64,000 nt of DNA from NCBI RefSeq assembly GCF_001436095.1, contig NZ_AYYK01000009.1:1-64000 (forward strand). The letters are read 5' to 3'. The stretch comes from Lapidilactobacillus dextrinicus DSM 20335 (GTDB lineage: Bacteria > Bacillota > Bacilli > Lactobacillales > Lactobacillaceae). Shown one piece after another: positions 1 through 9,739 of the stretch; the first letter of the stretch is position 1; each line of letters begins with the position of its first letter. The translations under genes were made by a program, and so were the position numbers. The notes under the pieces are model-generated. The model did not search any database. It was not told the origin of the DNA and saw only the letters and a list, made by a program, of their open reading frames with translations.

Positions 1-55
1 GTAGAGCACCTGGTTTGGGACCAGGGGGTCGCAGGTTCGAATCCTGTCTTCCCGA
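1..55 (+). tRNA. tRNA-Pro(UGG), 5' part outside window
   Basis: The 3' part of a tRNA whose first bases precede the window. The anticodon stem-loop reads cctgg-tttggga-ccagg, giving anticodon UGG (proline). It is followed by a normal T-arm (gcaggttcgaatcctgt) and an acceptor strand ending in discriminator A at 55. No CCA is encoded. Confidence 0.9.
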
Positions 56-102
56 TGATACCAAGCATAAGGTATCAAAGTTCTAATAATTAAATAGTTT
101 TT

Positions 103-174
103 GCGGAAGTAGTTCAGTGGTAGAACATCACCTTGCCATGGTGGGGGTCGCGAGTTCGAATCTCGTCTTCCGCT
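103..174 (+). tRNA. tRNA-Gly(GCC)
   Basis: A complete cloverleaf of 72 nt. The acceptor gcggaag pairs with cttccgc, the anticodon loop ttgccat gives anticodon GCC, and the T-arm is gcgagttcgaatctcgt. The discriminator base is U. No CCA is encoded. It lies between two proline tRNAs in the same orientation, probably one tRNA transcript. Confidence 0.95.
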
Positions 175-228
175 TTTAGTCTAAAAGTTAGCTTTTGGGC
201 TTTTTTTATTGTTTAAAAAATAGACCGA

Positions 229-302
229 CGGAAAGTAGCTCAGCTTGGTAGAGCACTACGTTCGGGACGTAGGGGTCGCAGGTTCAAATCCTGTTTTTCC
301 GA
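229..302 (+). tRNA. tRNA-Pro(CGG)
   Basis: A complete 74-nt cloverleaf. The acceptor cggaaag pairs with ttttccg (one G-U pair), the anticodon stem ctacg/cgtag encloses loop ttcggga, giving anticodon CGG, and discriminator A is at 302. It reads the CCG codon and complements the UGG proline tRNA at the window start. No CCA is encoded. Confidence 0.93.
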
Positions 303-304
303 TT

Positions 305-347
305 AAAAAATAGAACTCAGTAATCATGGCTGAGTTCTATTTTTTTG
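305..347 (+). terminator. Intrinsic terminator of the tRNA cluster
   Basis: A long hairpin with arms aaaaaatagaactcag and ctgagttctatttttt around a 9-nt loop. The 3' arm ends in a T run, so it should stop the tRNA transcript ahead of the ctsR promoter. The A-rich 5' flank lets it work in both directions. Confidence 0.9.
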
Positions 348-374
348 AAATTAAGAAAATTCGAGTCCATTTGG

Positions 375-403
375 TTGGCAAGCAATCATTTATCTCTTAT
401 AAT
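375..403 (+). promoter_or_regulatory. Promoter of ctsR-clpC
   Basis: A near-consensus SigA promoter: TTGGCA at 375-380, a 17-bp spacer, and TATAAT at 398-403. The CtsR operator starts 4 bp downstream, so bound CtsR would cover the transcription start. Confidence 0.85.
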
Positions 404-406
404 AAT

Positions 407-423
407 GGTCAATGAAGGTCAAT
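407..423 (+). promoter_or_regulatory. CtsR operator
   Basis: Two direct heptads, ggtcaat at 407-413 and 417-423, separated by 3 bp. This matches the known CtsR box, a tandem GGTCAAA-type repeat with 3-bp spacing. Its place just after the -10 box indicates autorepression of ctsR-clpC that is relieved by heat or protein-folding stress. Confidence 0.93.
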
Positions 424-470
424 CATGATTTTCGTGAGAACGTATTTGATAAAAAGAAAAGGATCTTGCA

Positions 471-941
471 ATGACTGGACAAAATATTTCTGATATTATT
501 GAAGCTTACTTAAAGCAAATATTAGCAGAGCAACAACAAATTGAAATTAATCGCTCAGATATTGCAGCACAGTTCAATTGTGTTCCTTCACAGATTAATT
601 ATGTTATTAAAACTCGTTTTAATGAACAGCAAGGTTATTGGGTTGAGAGTAAACGTGGTGGTGGCGGCTATATTCGTATTGAAAAACTACAGTCAACCGA
701 TTTAGACGAATACTTGACTCGACTACTTGAATTAGTTGGTACCCAAATAACTGAGCAGGATTTACAAATGTTTTTGCAACAACTTTATGATAATCAACTA
801 TTAACCAAGCGTGAAGCACAAATTATGGCAATCATGGGTGAACATAAAACCTTAAATGTTTCCAATCAAGAAGCAGAAGAAACGTTACGTGCTAACTTAT
901 TAATTGCCTTATTAAATAGTTTGCGGTATAAACGTTCATAG
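471..941 (+). CDS. ctsR: Transcriptional repressor CtsR of class III heat-shock genes
   Basis: A 156-residue protein matching CtsR in length and architecture. It has an N-terminal winged helix-turn-helix (about residues 24-46) and the glycine-rich wing RGGGGYIRI at 62-70, the family hallmark that contacts the minor groove of the operator. The C-terminal part is the helical dimerisation domain that senses heat and adaptor signals. The start ATG follows an aaaagga ribosome site. A CtsR box lies just upstream, so it represses itself and the clpC gene 18 bp downstream. The McsA/McsB genes that often sit between ctsR and clpC in Bacillus are absent, as usual in lactobacilli. Confidence 0.96.
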   Translation: MTGQNISDIIEAYLKQILAEQQQIEINRSDIAAQFNCVPSQINYVIKTRFNEQQGYWVESKRGGGGYIRIEKLQSTDLDEYLTRLLELVGTQITEQDLQMFLQQLYDNQLLTKREAQIMAIMGEHKTLNVSNQEAEETLRANLLIALLNSLRYKRS

Positions 942-959
942 AGAAAGAGAGGCGTTAAC

Positions 960-3449
960 TTGGATAATTTATTTACAGAAAGTGCTAGTCAAGTACTCGT
1001 TATTGCCCAAGAGCAAGCACGTTATTTTCATCATCATGCTGTTGGCACAGAACACTTGTTACTCGCACTGACAATGGAAAAAAGCGGTATTGCCGGTAAA
1101 ACTTTACGGCAATTAACGATTACGCCTGATTATGTTAAAGAAGAAATTGAACGCCTAACTGGCTATGGTTCATCACAACAGTCTAATGAGGATGCTGATG
1201 GTTATTTACCATACTCACCTAAATCTAAGCAAATTTTGGCTTACGCAGGAGATGAAGCTAAGAAATTAGGTGCTGTTAAAATTGGTACGGAGCATGTCTT
1301 ACTGGGCTTATTGCGTGAAGATGATATCTTAGCTTCACGAATTTTAACGGATTTAGGTCTCAGTCTTTCTAAAACAAAGCAGTTGTTAATGAAAAAGATG
1401 GGGCTTTCTGAAAGTTCATTAAAGCACCGTAATCAAACCACCACAACACCAAAAAATAATCAACAATCAATGACGCCAACTTTAGATAAGTTAGCACGAG
1501 ATTTAACGCAATCAGCTCGTGAAAGTAAGATGGATCCAGTCGTGGGTCGTGATCAAGAAGTTAAACGAGTTATTCAGATTTTAAGTCGGCGAACTAAGAA
1601 CAATCCAGTTTTAATTGGTGAACCAGGCGTTGGTAAAACTGCTATCGCTGAAGGTTTAGCACAACGAATTGTAACTGGCAATGTGCCAGCTGACATGCAA
1701 GAGAAGCGTTTGATGATGCTAGATATGGGCTCATTAGTTGCGGGTACTAAGTATCGTGGTGAATTTGAAGATCGCTTAAAGAAAGTCATCGATGAAATTT
1801 ATCAAGATGGTCAAGTGATCCTCTTTATTGATGAATTACACACTCTAATTGGTGCTGGTGGTGCAGAAGGTGCTATTGATGCTTCTAATATTTTGAAGCC
1901 AGCATTAGCTCGTGGTGAATTACAATTAATTGGTGCCACAACACTAGACGAGTATCAGAAGTATATTGAAAAAGACCAGGCCTTAGAACGACGTTTTTCA
2001 ACGGTTATGGTTGATGAACCAACCCCAGCTGAAACTGAGGAGATTTTACAAGGTTTGCGGCCACGCTATGAAATGCATCATGGTGTTACGATTACTGACG
2101 AAGCATTACATGAAGCCGTTGTTTTAGCTAATCGTTATATTACAGGGCGCTTTATGCCTGATAAGGCGATTGATTTAATCGATGAATCTGCAGCTAAAGT
2201 GCGCTTAAATGAAACGGATAGTACACTGACCCCTGAAGAAAAAATGAAACAACAGTTGCAGGAATTAGTTGCTAAAAAAGAAAAGGCAATTGAACAACAA
2301 GACTTCGAAAAAGCAGCAACGATTCGTGAACAAGAAAAGTCCGTTAAAAAGCAATTAGATAATTTTGATGACGATGAAAAGCATGTTCGCGCTGATGTAC
2401 AAGTTAAAGCTGATGATGTTGCGCAAGTTGTTGCCGAATGGACAGGTGTTCCGGTAACTCAATTGCAGAAAAAAGAAAGTGAACGACTGCTTGATTTAGA
2501 AAAAATCTTGCATCAACGCGTTGTTGGTCAAGATGAAGCTGTTGTTTCTGTATCACGAGCAATTCGTCGTGCACGCAGTGGCTTGAAAGATCCAAGTCGG
2601 CCAATTGGTTCGTTTTTATTCTTAGGACCAACGGGTGTTGGTAAAACTGAATTAGCTAAAGCGTTGGCAGAAGCAATGTTTGGCTCTGAAGACAACATGA
2701 TTCGAATTGATATGTCAGAATACATGGAACAATTCACAACCTCACGTTTAATCGGCTCACCTCCTGGCTATGTTGGTTATGATGAAGGTGGTCAATTAAC
2801 CGAAAAAGTGCGTAATAAGCCATATTCTGTTGTTTTATTTGATGAAGTTGAAAAAGCTCATCCAGATGTGTTCAACTTATTATTGCAAGTGTTAGATGAC
2901 GGCTTCTTAACAGATTCTAAAGGCCGAAAAGTTGATTTCCGTAATACAATCTTGATTATGACTTCTAACTTAGGGGCAACTGCCTTACGTGATGATAAGA
3001 GCGTTGGTTTTAGTAGTCATTCAACTGGTAATGATTACGCAGCAATGCAAGCTAAGATTTTGGAAGCAACAAAGCAATTCTTCCGACCAGAATTTTTAAA
3101 CCGGATTGATGAAACAGTTATCTTTCACGCCTTAGACCGCGAACAATTACGCGTTATTGTCAAGATTCTTGCTAAACGATTGTTAGCACGATTAAGTGAA
3201 CAAGACATTAAAGTTAAGATTACGCCAGCAGCAATGGACGTTATTGCGTCCGATGGCTATAATCCTGAATACGGTGCACGTCCGTTACGTCGAGCTTTGC
3301 AACGTGATATTGAGGATAAAGTCAGTGAAATGTTACTTAGCAAAGAATTACAAAGTGGTGCTAAGTTAACGATCGGTGCTAGCAAAGGTAAAATCACATT
3401 TAATGTTCATCAAGATGATGTTGAACCCCGGGCAACCGTTAAAAGTTAA
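960..3449 (+). CDS. clpC: ATP-dependent Clp protease ATP-binding subunit ClpC
   Basis: An 829-residue HSP100/AAA+ unfoldase that feeds substrates to ClpP. Visible domains in order: two N-terminal Clp repeats (about 1-145); AAA-1 with Walker A GEPGVGKT near 219 and Walker [10 protein letters not shown]; a UVR-like coiled middle segment around 437-470 ([18 protein letters not shown]), which distinguishes ClpC from ClpB; AAA-2 with GPTGVGKT near 556; and the C-terminal D2-small domain. The start is TTG, 9 bp after gagagg. It is co-transcribed with ctsR under the CtsR operator. All key motifs are intact and the length is normal for the family. Confidence 0.97.
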   Translation: MDNLFTESASQVLVIAQEQARYFHHHAVGTEHLLLALTMEKSGIAGKTLRQLTITPDYVKEEIERLTGYGSSQQSNEDADGYLPYSPKSKQILAYAGDEAKKLGAVKIGTEHVLLGLLREDDILASRILTDLGLSLSKTKQLLMKKMGLSESSLKHRNQTTTTPKNNQQSMTPTLDKLARDLTQSARESKMDPVVGRDQEVKRVIQILSRRTKNNPVLIGEPGVGKTAIAEGLAQRIVTGNVPADMQEKRLMMLDMGSLVAGTKYRGEFEDRLKKVIDEIYQDGQVILFIDELHTLIGAGGAEGAIDASNILKPALARGELQLIGATTLDEYQKYIEKDQALERRFSTVMVDEPTPAETEEILQGLRPRYEMHHGVTITDEALHEAVVLANRYITGRFMPDKAIDLIDESAAKVRLNETDSTLTPEEKMKQQLQELVAKKEKAIEQQDFEKAATIREQEKSVKKQLDNFDDDEKHVRADVQVKADDVAQVVAEWTGVPVTQLQKKESERLLDLEKILHQRVVGQDEAVVSVSRAIRRARSGLKDPSRPIGSFLFLGPTGVGKTELAKALAEAMFGSEDNMIRIDMSEYMEQFTTSRLIGSPPGYVGYDEGGQLTEKVRNKPYSVVLFDEVEKAHPDVFNLLLQVLDDGFLTDSKGRKVDFRNTILIMTSNLGATALRDDKSVGFSSHSTGNDYAAMQAKILEATKQFFRPEFLNRIDETVIFHALDREQLRVIVKILAKRLLARLSEQDIKVKITPAAMDVIASDGYNPEYGARPLRRALQRDIEDKVSEMLLSKELQSGAKLTIGASKGKITFNVHQDDVEPRATVKS

Positions 3450-3461
3450 TACGAAATAAAT

Positions 3462-3490
3462 AATAGGATCAGCTGATGATCCTATTTTTA
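3462..3490 (+). terminator. Terminator after clpC
   Basis: A hairpin with arms aataggatca and tgatcctatt around gctga, followed by tttta. It ends the ctsR-clpC transcript. Confidence 0.85.
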
Positions 3491-3559
3491 TTGTCTTAAA
3501 CTGATTAATAAAAAAGCAGCAAAAGGTTGTTTTTATTAGCGAGCGATACCAGGCTTAAC

Positions 3560-3589
3560 TTGGCTAGATTTTTAGTGTTATTTTATGCT
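3560..3589 (+). promoter_or_regulatory. Probable promoter of the U32 gene pair
   Basis: TTGGCT at 3560-3565 and TATGCT at 3584-3589 with an 18-bp spacer, about 37 bp ahead of the start codon. The match is moderate. It is the best candidate in the clpC-to-U32 gap. Confidence 0.5.
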
Positions 3590-3626
3590 ATGCTTGTTGG
3601 GAATTCTTTTTTGGAGAGGTCTATAT

Positions 3627-4550
3627 ATGACAGAATTAGTTACGACAGTGGCCAGCCTTGATCAAGCTGATCAATTATTAGCAGCTGGTGCCGATCGTTT
3701 ATATTTGGGTGAAGACTACTTTGGCTTGCGGTTACCTCATAGTTTTGAACGTGCTGAGCTGACTCAAGTGGTTGAGCTTGCCCATCAACATGGTAAAAAA
3801 GTGACAGTGGCAGTGAATGCTATTTTTCATAGTGATCGTATTAAAAAGGTCGCTGAATATTTACGTTTCTTGGAATCAATCAATGTTGATGAAATTAGCA
3901 TTGGTGATCCTGGGGCTATTTATTTACTAACAAAAGAACAAATCAATTTACCTTATATTTATGATGCGTCGGATTTAGTAACAAGTTCTCGGCAAATTAA
4001 TTTTTGGGCTAAGCATCAAGCTAGTGCTGCTGTCTTAGCTCGGGAAGTTCCTTATGAAGAAATGGTTCCTTTAGCAAAGGTAATCACGATTCCCGTTGAA
4101 GTTTTGGTTTATGGTGCAACGGTTATCCATCAATCAGGTCGTCCGTTGGTGACAAACTATTCTAATTTTGTTCAAGAGCATTTGGATCAGGCCGATCGTC
4201 AACGGGGCTTATTCATTTCTGCACCGCATCATCCGGAAACCCATTATTCTATTTATGAAGATATTAACGGCACACATATTTTTGCAAACAATGATGTTGA
4301 TTTAATGTCAGTCTTGCCAAAATTAAGCGAGTTAAAATTGAACCGTTGGAAACTTGATGGACTATATGCCGATGAAACAAAATTCGTTGAAATTGTTAAG
4401 GCCTTTGCCAAAGCACGGGATCTAATGGCACAACAAGCATTAGATGATCAACAACTAGCAAAATTAGACGAAATTGTTCATGATAATCAAGCACCTGAAC
4501 GGGGACTTGATCGTGGCTTCTTTGATATCGATCCAAATGAGGTGAAATAA
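3627..4550 (+). CDS. trhP1: U32-family protein, TrhP1-like (tRNA 5-hydroxyuridine synthesis)
   Basis: A 307-residue member of the collagenase-like U32 family, similar in size and place to B. subtilis YrrN/TrhP1. In known systems TrhP1 and TrhP2 act together in prephenate-dependent hydroxylation of wobble uridine 34 in tRNA, and annotation as a peptidase is historical. The protein has the TIM-barrel-like start (TVASLDQADQLLAAGADRLYLG). The family signature around EVLVYGATVIHQSGRP has lost its cysteines, as expected for the partner lacking the iron-sulfur site. I chose ATG 3627 because ggagaggt lies 6 bp upstream; an earlier in-frame ATG at 3585 has no ribosome site. The stop overlaps the next start by one base, so the two are translationally coupled. 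Confidence 0.8.
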   Translation: MTELVTTVASLDQADQLLAAGADRLYLGEDYFGLRLPHSFERAELTQVVELAHQHGKKVTVAVNAIFHSDRIKKVAEYLRFLESINVDEISIGDPGAIYLLTKEQINLPYIYDASDLVTSSRQINFWAKHQASAAVLAREVPYEEMVPLAKVITIPVEVLVYGATVIHQSGRPLVTNYSNFVQEHLDQADRQRGLFISAPHHPETHYSIYEDINGTHIFANNDVDLMSVLPKLSELKLNRWKLDGLYADETKFVEIVKAFAKARDLMAQQALDDQQLAKLDEIVHDNQAPERGLDRGFFDIDPNEVK

Positions 4551-5800
4551 TGCAAGCAATTAAAGTTAAACATCCAGAAGTCCTAGCACCCGCTGGTACA
4601 CCAGAAAAACTACGTATTGCCATTGATTACGGTGCTGATGCTGTTTATATCGGCGGTGATGCATACGGATTACGAAGTCGAGCTGGTAACTTTTCATTTG
4701 ATGAAATGAAAGAAGGGGCCGAATATGCCCATCAACACAATGCTAAAGTTTACGTGGCTGCTAATATTGTTGCCCATGAACAAAATTTAGCTGGTGCTGG
4801 TGAATTCTACCGTCAGGTTCGTGATGCTGGAATTGATGCTGTTATCGTTTCCGATCCATCTTTGATTGAAACGGCAATTACTGAAGCGCCAGGTTTGAAG
4901 GTTCACTTATCAACACAAGCTTCAGCAACTAACTATGAAACATTGAATTTTTGGCAAAATGAGGGTCTTGAACGAGTTGTGTTAGCTCGTGAAGTCGGTA
5001 TCGACGAAATCAAAGAGATTCGTCAACATACAGATGTCCAAATTGAAGCTTTTGTACACGGTGCAATGTGTATTGGCTATTCTGGCCGTTGTGTATTGTC
5101 TAATCATTTAAGTTTGCGTGATGCTAACCGTGGTGGTTGTGCGCAAAACTGTCGTTGGAAATATGATCTGTTTGATATTCCTGATAATGGTCAGAAACGA
5201 GAATTACTTGGTCATGGTCCTGATGGCAAGTTAGAAGAATTCTCGATGAGTGCGGTAGATATGTCAATGATCGAACACATTCCTGATTTAGTCGAGGCTG
5301 GCGTTGACTCATTAAAAATTGAAGGCCGTATGAAGACTGTGCATTATGTTTCAACTGTTGCTAACGTTTATTCAAAAGCGGTTCGCTCATATTGCGAAGA
5401 TCCAGAAAACTATCAATTAGATCCGGCTTGGGTTGATGAGTTGTGGAAAGTTGCTCAACGTGAATTATCAACTGGCTTTTATTATGGTACGCCTGACGAG
5501 AACTTCCAATTATTTGGTAAACGTCGCCGGATGCCACGTTATGCCTTTGTCGGTGAAGTTTTAGCTTATGATGAAGTAACTAAGCAAGTCACGGTTCAAC
5601 AACGAAATAACTTCGGCGTTGGGGATACGATTGAATTCTATGGTCCTAACTTTGCTCATCATACCCAAAAGGTGACAGACCTATTTGATGATAAAGATCA
5701 AGCAATTGAACGGGCACCACATGCGATGCAGATTGTTCATTTCACCTGTGACGCACCAGTTAAGCCGGGCGATTTTGTTCGTGCTAACGAAGAAAAATAA
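4550..5800 (+). CDS. trhP2: U32-family protein, TrhP2-like (tRNA 5-hydroxyuridine synthesis)
   Basis: A 416-residue U32 protein with the full family signature EAFVHGAMCIGYSGRC at 166-181. Cysteines C174, C181, C197 and C201 are arranged as the probable Fe-S ligand set of TrhP2/YegQ-type enzymes. A C-terminal beta-barrel extension (about 335-416) is typical of the longer partner. The gene overlaps the upstream trhP1-like gene by one base (TAATG), so the two products are expected in equal amounts and may form a complex. The reaction assignment comes from the B. subtilis and E. coli homologues; the sequence itself shows family membership and cysteines. Confidence 0.83.
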   Translation: MQAIKVKHPEVLAPAGTPEKLRIAIDYGADAVYIGGDAYGLRSRAGNFSFDEMKEGAEYAHQHNAKVYVAANIVAHEQNLAGAGEFYRQVRDAGIDAVIVSDPSLIETAITEAPGLKVHLSTQASATNYETLNFWQNEGLERVVLAREVGIDEIKEIRQHTDVQIEAFVHGAMCIGYSGRCVLSNHLSLRDANRGGCAQNCRWKYDLFDIPDNGQKRELLGHGPDGKLEEFSMSAVDMSMIEHIPDLVEAGVDSLKIEGRMKTVHYVSTVANVYSKAVRSYCEDPENYQLDPAWVDELWKVAQRELSTGFYYGTPDENFQLFGKRRRMPRYAFVGEVLAYDEVTKQVTVQQRNNFGVGDTIEFYGPNFAHHTQKVTDLFDDKDQAIERAPHAMQIVHFTCDAPVKPGDFVRANEEK

Positions 5801-5856
5801 CTCGTGCAAAAACAAAAGGATTTTTCTGAAAATATTGAATACTAAAGCTAATTCTG

Positions 5857-5885
5857 TTGCATTATTTGTGAAATTAGGCTATACT
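5857..5885 (+). promoter_or_regulatory. Promoter of rpoB-rpoC
   Basis: TTGCAT at 5857-5862, a 17-bp spacer and TATACT at 5880-5885. It gives a 5' leader of about 210 nt before rpoB. Confidence 0.8.
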
Positions 5886-5899
5886 TGTTTAGTCTAAAA

Positions 5900-6060
5900 G
5901 AACTGTAGCATAATTGCAGTATCACGCCGATCTATTGTCCGGTTTGTGATTATAAAGTACAAAAGCAATTCGTTAAACGCATTGTTTTTGTCTTTTTTTT
6001 GCTCAAAAAAGACGAAAATAGTGTTCTTAATGAAAATGTAACTTTTGTAACCTAACTGTA
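5900..6060 (+). ncRNA. Structured rpoB leader, probable Lacto-rpoB motif
   Basis: The long leader between the promoter and rpoB folds into several local hairpins: ctgta/tgcag around 5903-5919; atcac-gccg paired with ccggt-gtgat at 5921-5950; and gtctttttt/aaaaaagac at about 5991-6013. A conserved structured element called Lacto-rpoB is known in rpoB 5' UTRs of Lactobacillales, and position and host group agree. I assign it from context and hairpins; no covariance model was run. Confidence 0.6.
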
Positions 6061-6099
6061 ATCTTATTTGTTACTGAATTTTTTGAAGGGGTGAACGGT

Positions 6100-9000
6100 T
6101 TGACAGGACATATCGTGAAATATGGTAAACATCGGACACGTCGTTCGTATGCACGTATTAAAGAAGTGCTTGATTTACCAAATTTGATCGAGATCCAAAC
6201 AAATTCTTACCAATGGTTCCTTGATGAAGGCCTTAAGAGCATGTTCCAAGATATCATGCCAATTGATGACTTTGCAGGTAACCTTTCTTTAGAGTTTGTG
6301 GGTTATAAACTTTTAGAACCAAAATATACAGTCGAAGAAGCACGTCAACACGATGCTAACTACTCTGCACCACTACACGTCACTTTAAAATTGACTAACC
6401 ATGAAACAAATGAAATCAAAACTCAAGATGTTTTCTTTGGTGATTTCCCATTAATGACGCAACAAGGTACTTTTATCATTAACGGTGCTGAACGTGTTAT
6501 TGTTTCACAGTTAGTTCGTTCACCAGGTGTCTACTTTAATTCTTCCATTGATAAAAACAGCCGTACTTTATATGGCACAACTGTTATTCCTAACCGTGGT
6601 GCTTGGTTGGAATATGAATCTGACGCTAAGGATCTTTCTTACGTACGGATTGATCGGACTCGTAAGTTACCAATGACCGTCTTAGTTCGGGCATTAGGAT
6701 TTGGCTCTGATTCAGAAATCATCGATATCTTAGGCGAAAACGAAAGCCTAATGTTAACGATGGAAAAAGATATCCATAAGGATACAACAGACTCTCGTGT
6801 CACTGAAGCCTTAAAGGATATTTACGAACGTCTCCGCCCAGGCGAACCTAAGACGGCTGACAGTTCTCGTTCATTACTTTATGCACGTTTCTTTGATCCA
6901 AAGCGTTACGACTTAGCACCAGTTGGTCGTTATAAGATCAATAAGAAGCTTGGTATGAAGCATCGCTTGCTTAACCAAACATTAGCTGAAACATTAGCTG
7001 ATCCTGATACAGGTGAAATTATTGCAGCTAAGGGAAGTTTAGTTGACCGTGAAGTTATGGATAAATTAAGTCCATATCTTGAACGTGATGACTTTAAGAC
7101 ACAAACTTTTGAACCTTCTGATGAAGGTGTTGTCACTGAACCAATGACAATTCAAACCATCAAAGTTGTTTCTCCTGATGATCCAGAACGTGAAGTTCGT
7201 TTAATTAGTAACGGTAATATTCCTGAAGATGTTAAGCATATTACACCTGCAGATATTATTGCTTCGATTAATTACTTCTTGAACTTACGTGAAGGCTTAG
7301 GCTCAACTGATGATATTGATCACTTGGGTAACCGTCGAATTCGTTCTGTTGGTGAATTATTGCAAAACCAATTTCGTATTGGTTTAGCACGGATGGAACG
7401 TGTTGTTCGCGAGCGGATGTCTATCCAAGACGCTGCTACTGTAACACCACAACAATTAATTAACATTCGTCCTGTTGTTGCTTCAATTAAAGAATTCTTT
7501 GGTTCTTCTCAATTGTCACAGTTCATGGATCAAACGAACCCATTAGGCGAGTTAACTCATAAACGTCGTCTATCTGCCTTAGGGCCTGGTGGTTTGACTC
7601 GTGACCGTGCCGGATATGAAGTCCGTGACGTTCACTACACGCATTATGGTCGTATGTGTCCAATTGAAACACCTGAAGGTCCTAACATCGGTTTGATTAA
7701 CAGTTTGGCTTCTTATGCCGTTGTTAACAAGTATGGTTTCATTGAAACACCATACCGTCGTGTTGCTTGGACTGATCATAAGGTTACAGACAAAATTGAT
7801 TATTTAACTGCTGATGAAGAAGATAATTACATTGTTGCTCAGGCCAACTCACCATTAAATGAAGATGGTAGTTTCGTTGATGACACTGTTTTGGCTCGTC
7901 ATAAAGATGACAACATTGAAATCAGCCCTGAAAAAGTCGATTATATGGACGTTTCACCTAAGCAAGTAGTTGCCGTAGCCACTGCCTGCATTCCTTTCTT
8001 GGAAAACGATGACTCTAACCGTGCCTTAATGGGTGCCAACATGCAACGTCAGGCCGTACCTCTGGTTAATCCACATGCACCATTAGTTGGTACTGGTATG
8101 GAATATGTTGCTGCACACGATTCAGGAACAGCAATGTTAGCTAAACATCCTGGTACTGTTGAATTTGTTGACGCCAAAGAAGTTCGGGTTCGTCGTGAAG
8201 ATGGTACGCTTGATAAGTATCCATTAATGAAGTTCCGTCGTTCTAATGCTGGTAAGTGCTATAACCAACGTCCAATCGTTGCAAAAGGCGATCATGTTGA
8301 TGTTAGTGAAATTATCGCTGATGGTCCTGCAATGGAAAAGGGTGAATTGGCATTAGGCCAAAACCCACTGATTGCCTTCATGACTTGGAATATGTATAAC
8401 TTCGAAGATGCCATTGTCTTGTCTGAACGTTTAGTTAAAGATGATAGTTACACATCAATTCATATTGAAGAATATGAATCAGAAGCACGTGATACGAAGT
8501 TAGGACCAGAAGAGATCACTCGGGAAATTCCTAACGTCGGTGAAGATGCACTTAAAGACCTAGATGAATTCGGTGTTATCCGCATTGGTGCTGAAGTTAA
8601 CGATGGTGACATCTTAGTCGGTAAAGTAACGCCTAAGGGTGTGACAGAGCTTTCTGCAGAAGAACGTTTGTTACATGCTATTTTCGGTGAAAAAGCTCGT
8701 GAAGTTCGCGATACTTCATTGAAAGTTCCTCATGGCGGCGGCGGCATCGTTCAAGATGTTAAGATCTTTACTCGTGAAGCAGGCGATGAATTATCACCTG
8801 GCGTTAACATGATGGTTCGTGTTTATATCACCCAGAAACGTAAGATCCAAGTTGGTGATAAGATGGCCGGACGTCATGGTAACAAGGGTACTGTTTCAAT
8901 CGTTGTTCCTGAAGAAGATATGCCATATATGCCAGACGGTACACCAGTTGACATTCTATTGAACCCAATGGGTGTTCCTTCTCGTATGAACATTGGTCAG

Positions 9001-9702
9001 GTCTTAGACTTACATTTAGGTATGGCTGCTCGTAACTTAGGTATTCATGTTTCAACACCTGTTTTTGATGGTGCTAATGATGATGACCTTTGGGCAACTG
9101 TTAAAGAAGCTGGTATGGCTAGCGATGGTAAGACAGTTCTTTATGATGGTCGAACAGGTGAAGCCTTCCATAACCGTGTATCTGTTGGTGTTATGTACTA
9201 CATGAAGTTAGCCCACATGGTTGACGATAAGATCCATGCTCGTTCAATTGGACCTTACTCATTAGTAACGCAACAACCTTTAGGTGGTAAAGCACAGTTT
9301 GGTGGCCAGCGTTTTGGTGAAATGGAAGTTTGGGCACTTGAAGCTTATGGTGCCGCTTATACCTTACAAGAAATCTTGACTTACAAGTCAGATGACGTTG
9401 TTGGTCGTGTTAAAACTTATGAAGCCATCGTTAAGGGCGAACCAATTCCTAAGCCAGGTGTACCTGAATCATTCCGAGTATTGGTTAAAGAATTACAAGC
9501 ACTTGGTCTTGATATGAAGGTCCTTGATGCTGATCATCAAGAGATCGAATTGCGTGATATGGATGACGATGAAAACGACAATGTTAACAATGACGCACTT
9601 CAAAAATTCTCTGATGAACAAGATAAGAAACGTCAAGAAGAGGCTGCCCGTAAGGCGTTAGCCGAACTAACTGGCAAAGGAAACGCTGACTCAGATAAAT
9701 AA
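6100..9702 (+). CDS. rpoB: DNA-directed RNA polymerase subunit beta
   Basis: The full beta subunit of 1200 residues, with the acidic C-terminal tail seen in lactobacilli. It forms one half of the RNA polymerase active-site cleft. The rifampicin-binding cluster (about 468-500, [20 protein letters not shown] then [12 protein letters not shown]) has the wild-type residues at the usual resistance positions. I place the start at TTG 6100, 5 bp after aaggggtga; the earlier in-frame GTG at 6091 lies inside that ribosome site. rpoC follows 37 bp downstream with its own strong ribosome site, and a structured leader precedes. Confidence 0.98.
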   Translation: MTGHIVKYGKHRTRRSYARIKEVLDLPNLIEIQTNSYQWFLDEGLKSMFQDIMPIDDFAGNLSLEFVGYKLLEPKYTVEEARQHDANYSAPLHVTLKLTNHETNEIKTQDVFFGDFPLMTQQGTFIINGAERVIVSQLVRSPGVYFNSSIDKNSRTLYGTTVIPNRGAWLEYESDAKDLSYVRIDRTRKLPMTVLVRALGFGSDSEIIDILGENESLMLTMEKDIHKDTTDSRVTEALKDIYERLRPGEPKTADSSRSLLYARFFDPKRYDLAPVGRYKINKKLGMKHRLLNQTLAETLADPDTGEIIAAKGSLVDREVMDKLSPYLERDDFKTQTFEPSDEGVVTEPMTIQTIKVVSPDDPEREVRLISNGNIPEDVKHITPADIIASINYFLNLREGLGSTDDIDHLGNRRIRSVGELLQNQFRIGLARMERVVRERMSIQDAATVTPQQLINIRPVVASIKEFFGSSQLSQFMDQTNPLGELTHKRRLSALGPGGLTRDRAGYEVRDVHYTHYGRMCPIETPEGPNIGLINSLASYAVVNKYGFIETPYRRVAWTDHKVTDKIDYLTADEEDNYIVAQANSPLNEDGSFVDDTVLARHKDDNIEISPEKVDYMDVSPKQVVAVATACIPFLENDDSNRALMGANMQRQAVPLVNPHAPLVGTGMEYVAAHDSGTAMLAKHPGTVEFVDAKEVRVRREDGTLDKYPLMKFRRSNAGKCYNQRPIVAKGDHVDVSEIIADGPAMEKGELALGQNPLIAFMTWNMYNFEDAIVLSERLVKDDSYTSIHIEEYESEARDTKLGPEEITREIPNVGEDALKDLDEFGVIRIGAEVNDGDILVGKVTPKGVTELSAEERLLHAIFGEKAREVRDTSLKVPHGGGGIVQDVKIFTREAGDELSPGVNMMVRVYITQKRKIQVGDKMAGRHGNKGTVSIVVPEEDMPYMPDGTPVDILLNPMGVPSRMNIGQVLDLHLGMAARNLGIHVSTPVFDGANDDDLWATVKEAGMASDGKTVLYDGRTGEAFHNRVSVGVMYYMKLAHMVDDKIHARSIGPYSLVTQQPLGGKAQFGGQRFGEMEVWALEAYGAAYTLQEILTYKSDDVVGRVKTYEAIVKGEPIPKPGVPESFRVLVKELQALGLDMKVLDADHQEIELRDMDDDENDNVNNDALQKFSDEQDKKRQEEAARKALAELTGKGNADSDK

Positions 9703-9739
9703 TGTTAGTTGACTGAAAATAACAGGGAGGTCTAAATCT

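Noticed and set aside
6091-6099. GTG as rpoB start
   Set aside because: It lies inside the ribosome-binding sequence aaggggtga; TTG 6100 has proper spacing and gives the usual N-terminus.
7500-7600. Possible rifampicin-resistance change in rpoB
   Set aside because: All residues at the usual positions in the cluster are wild type.
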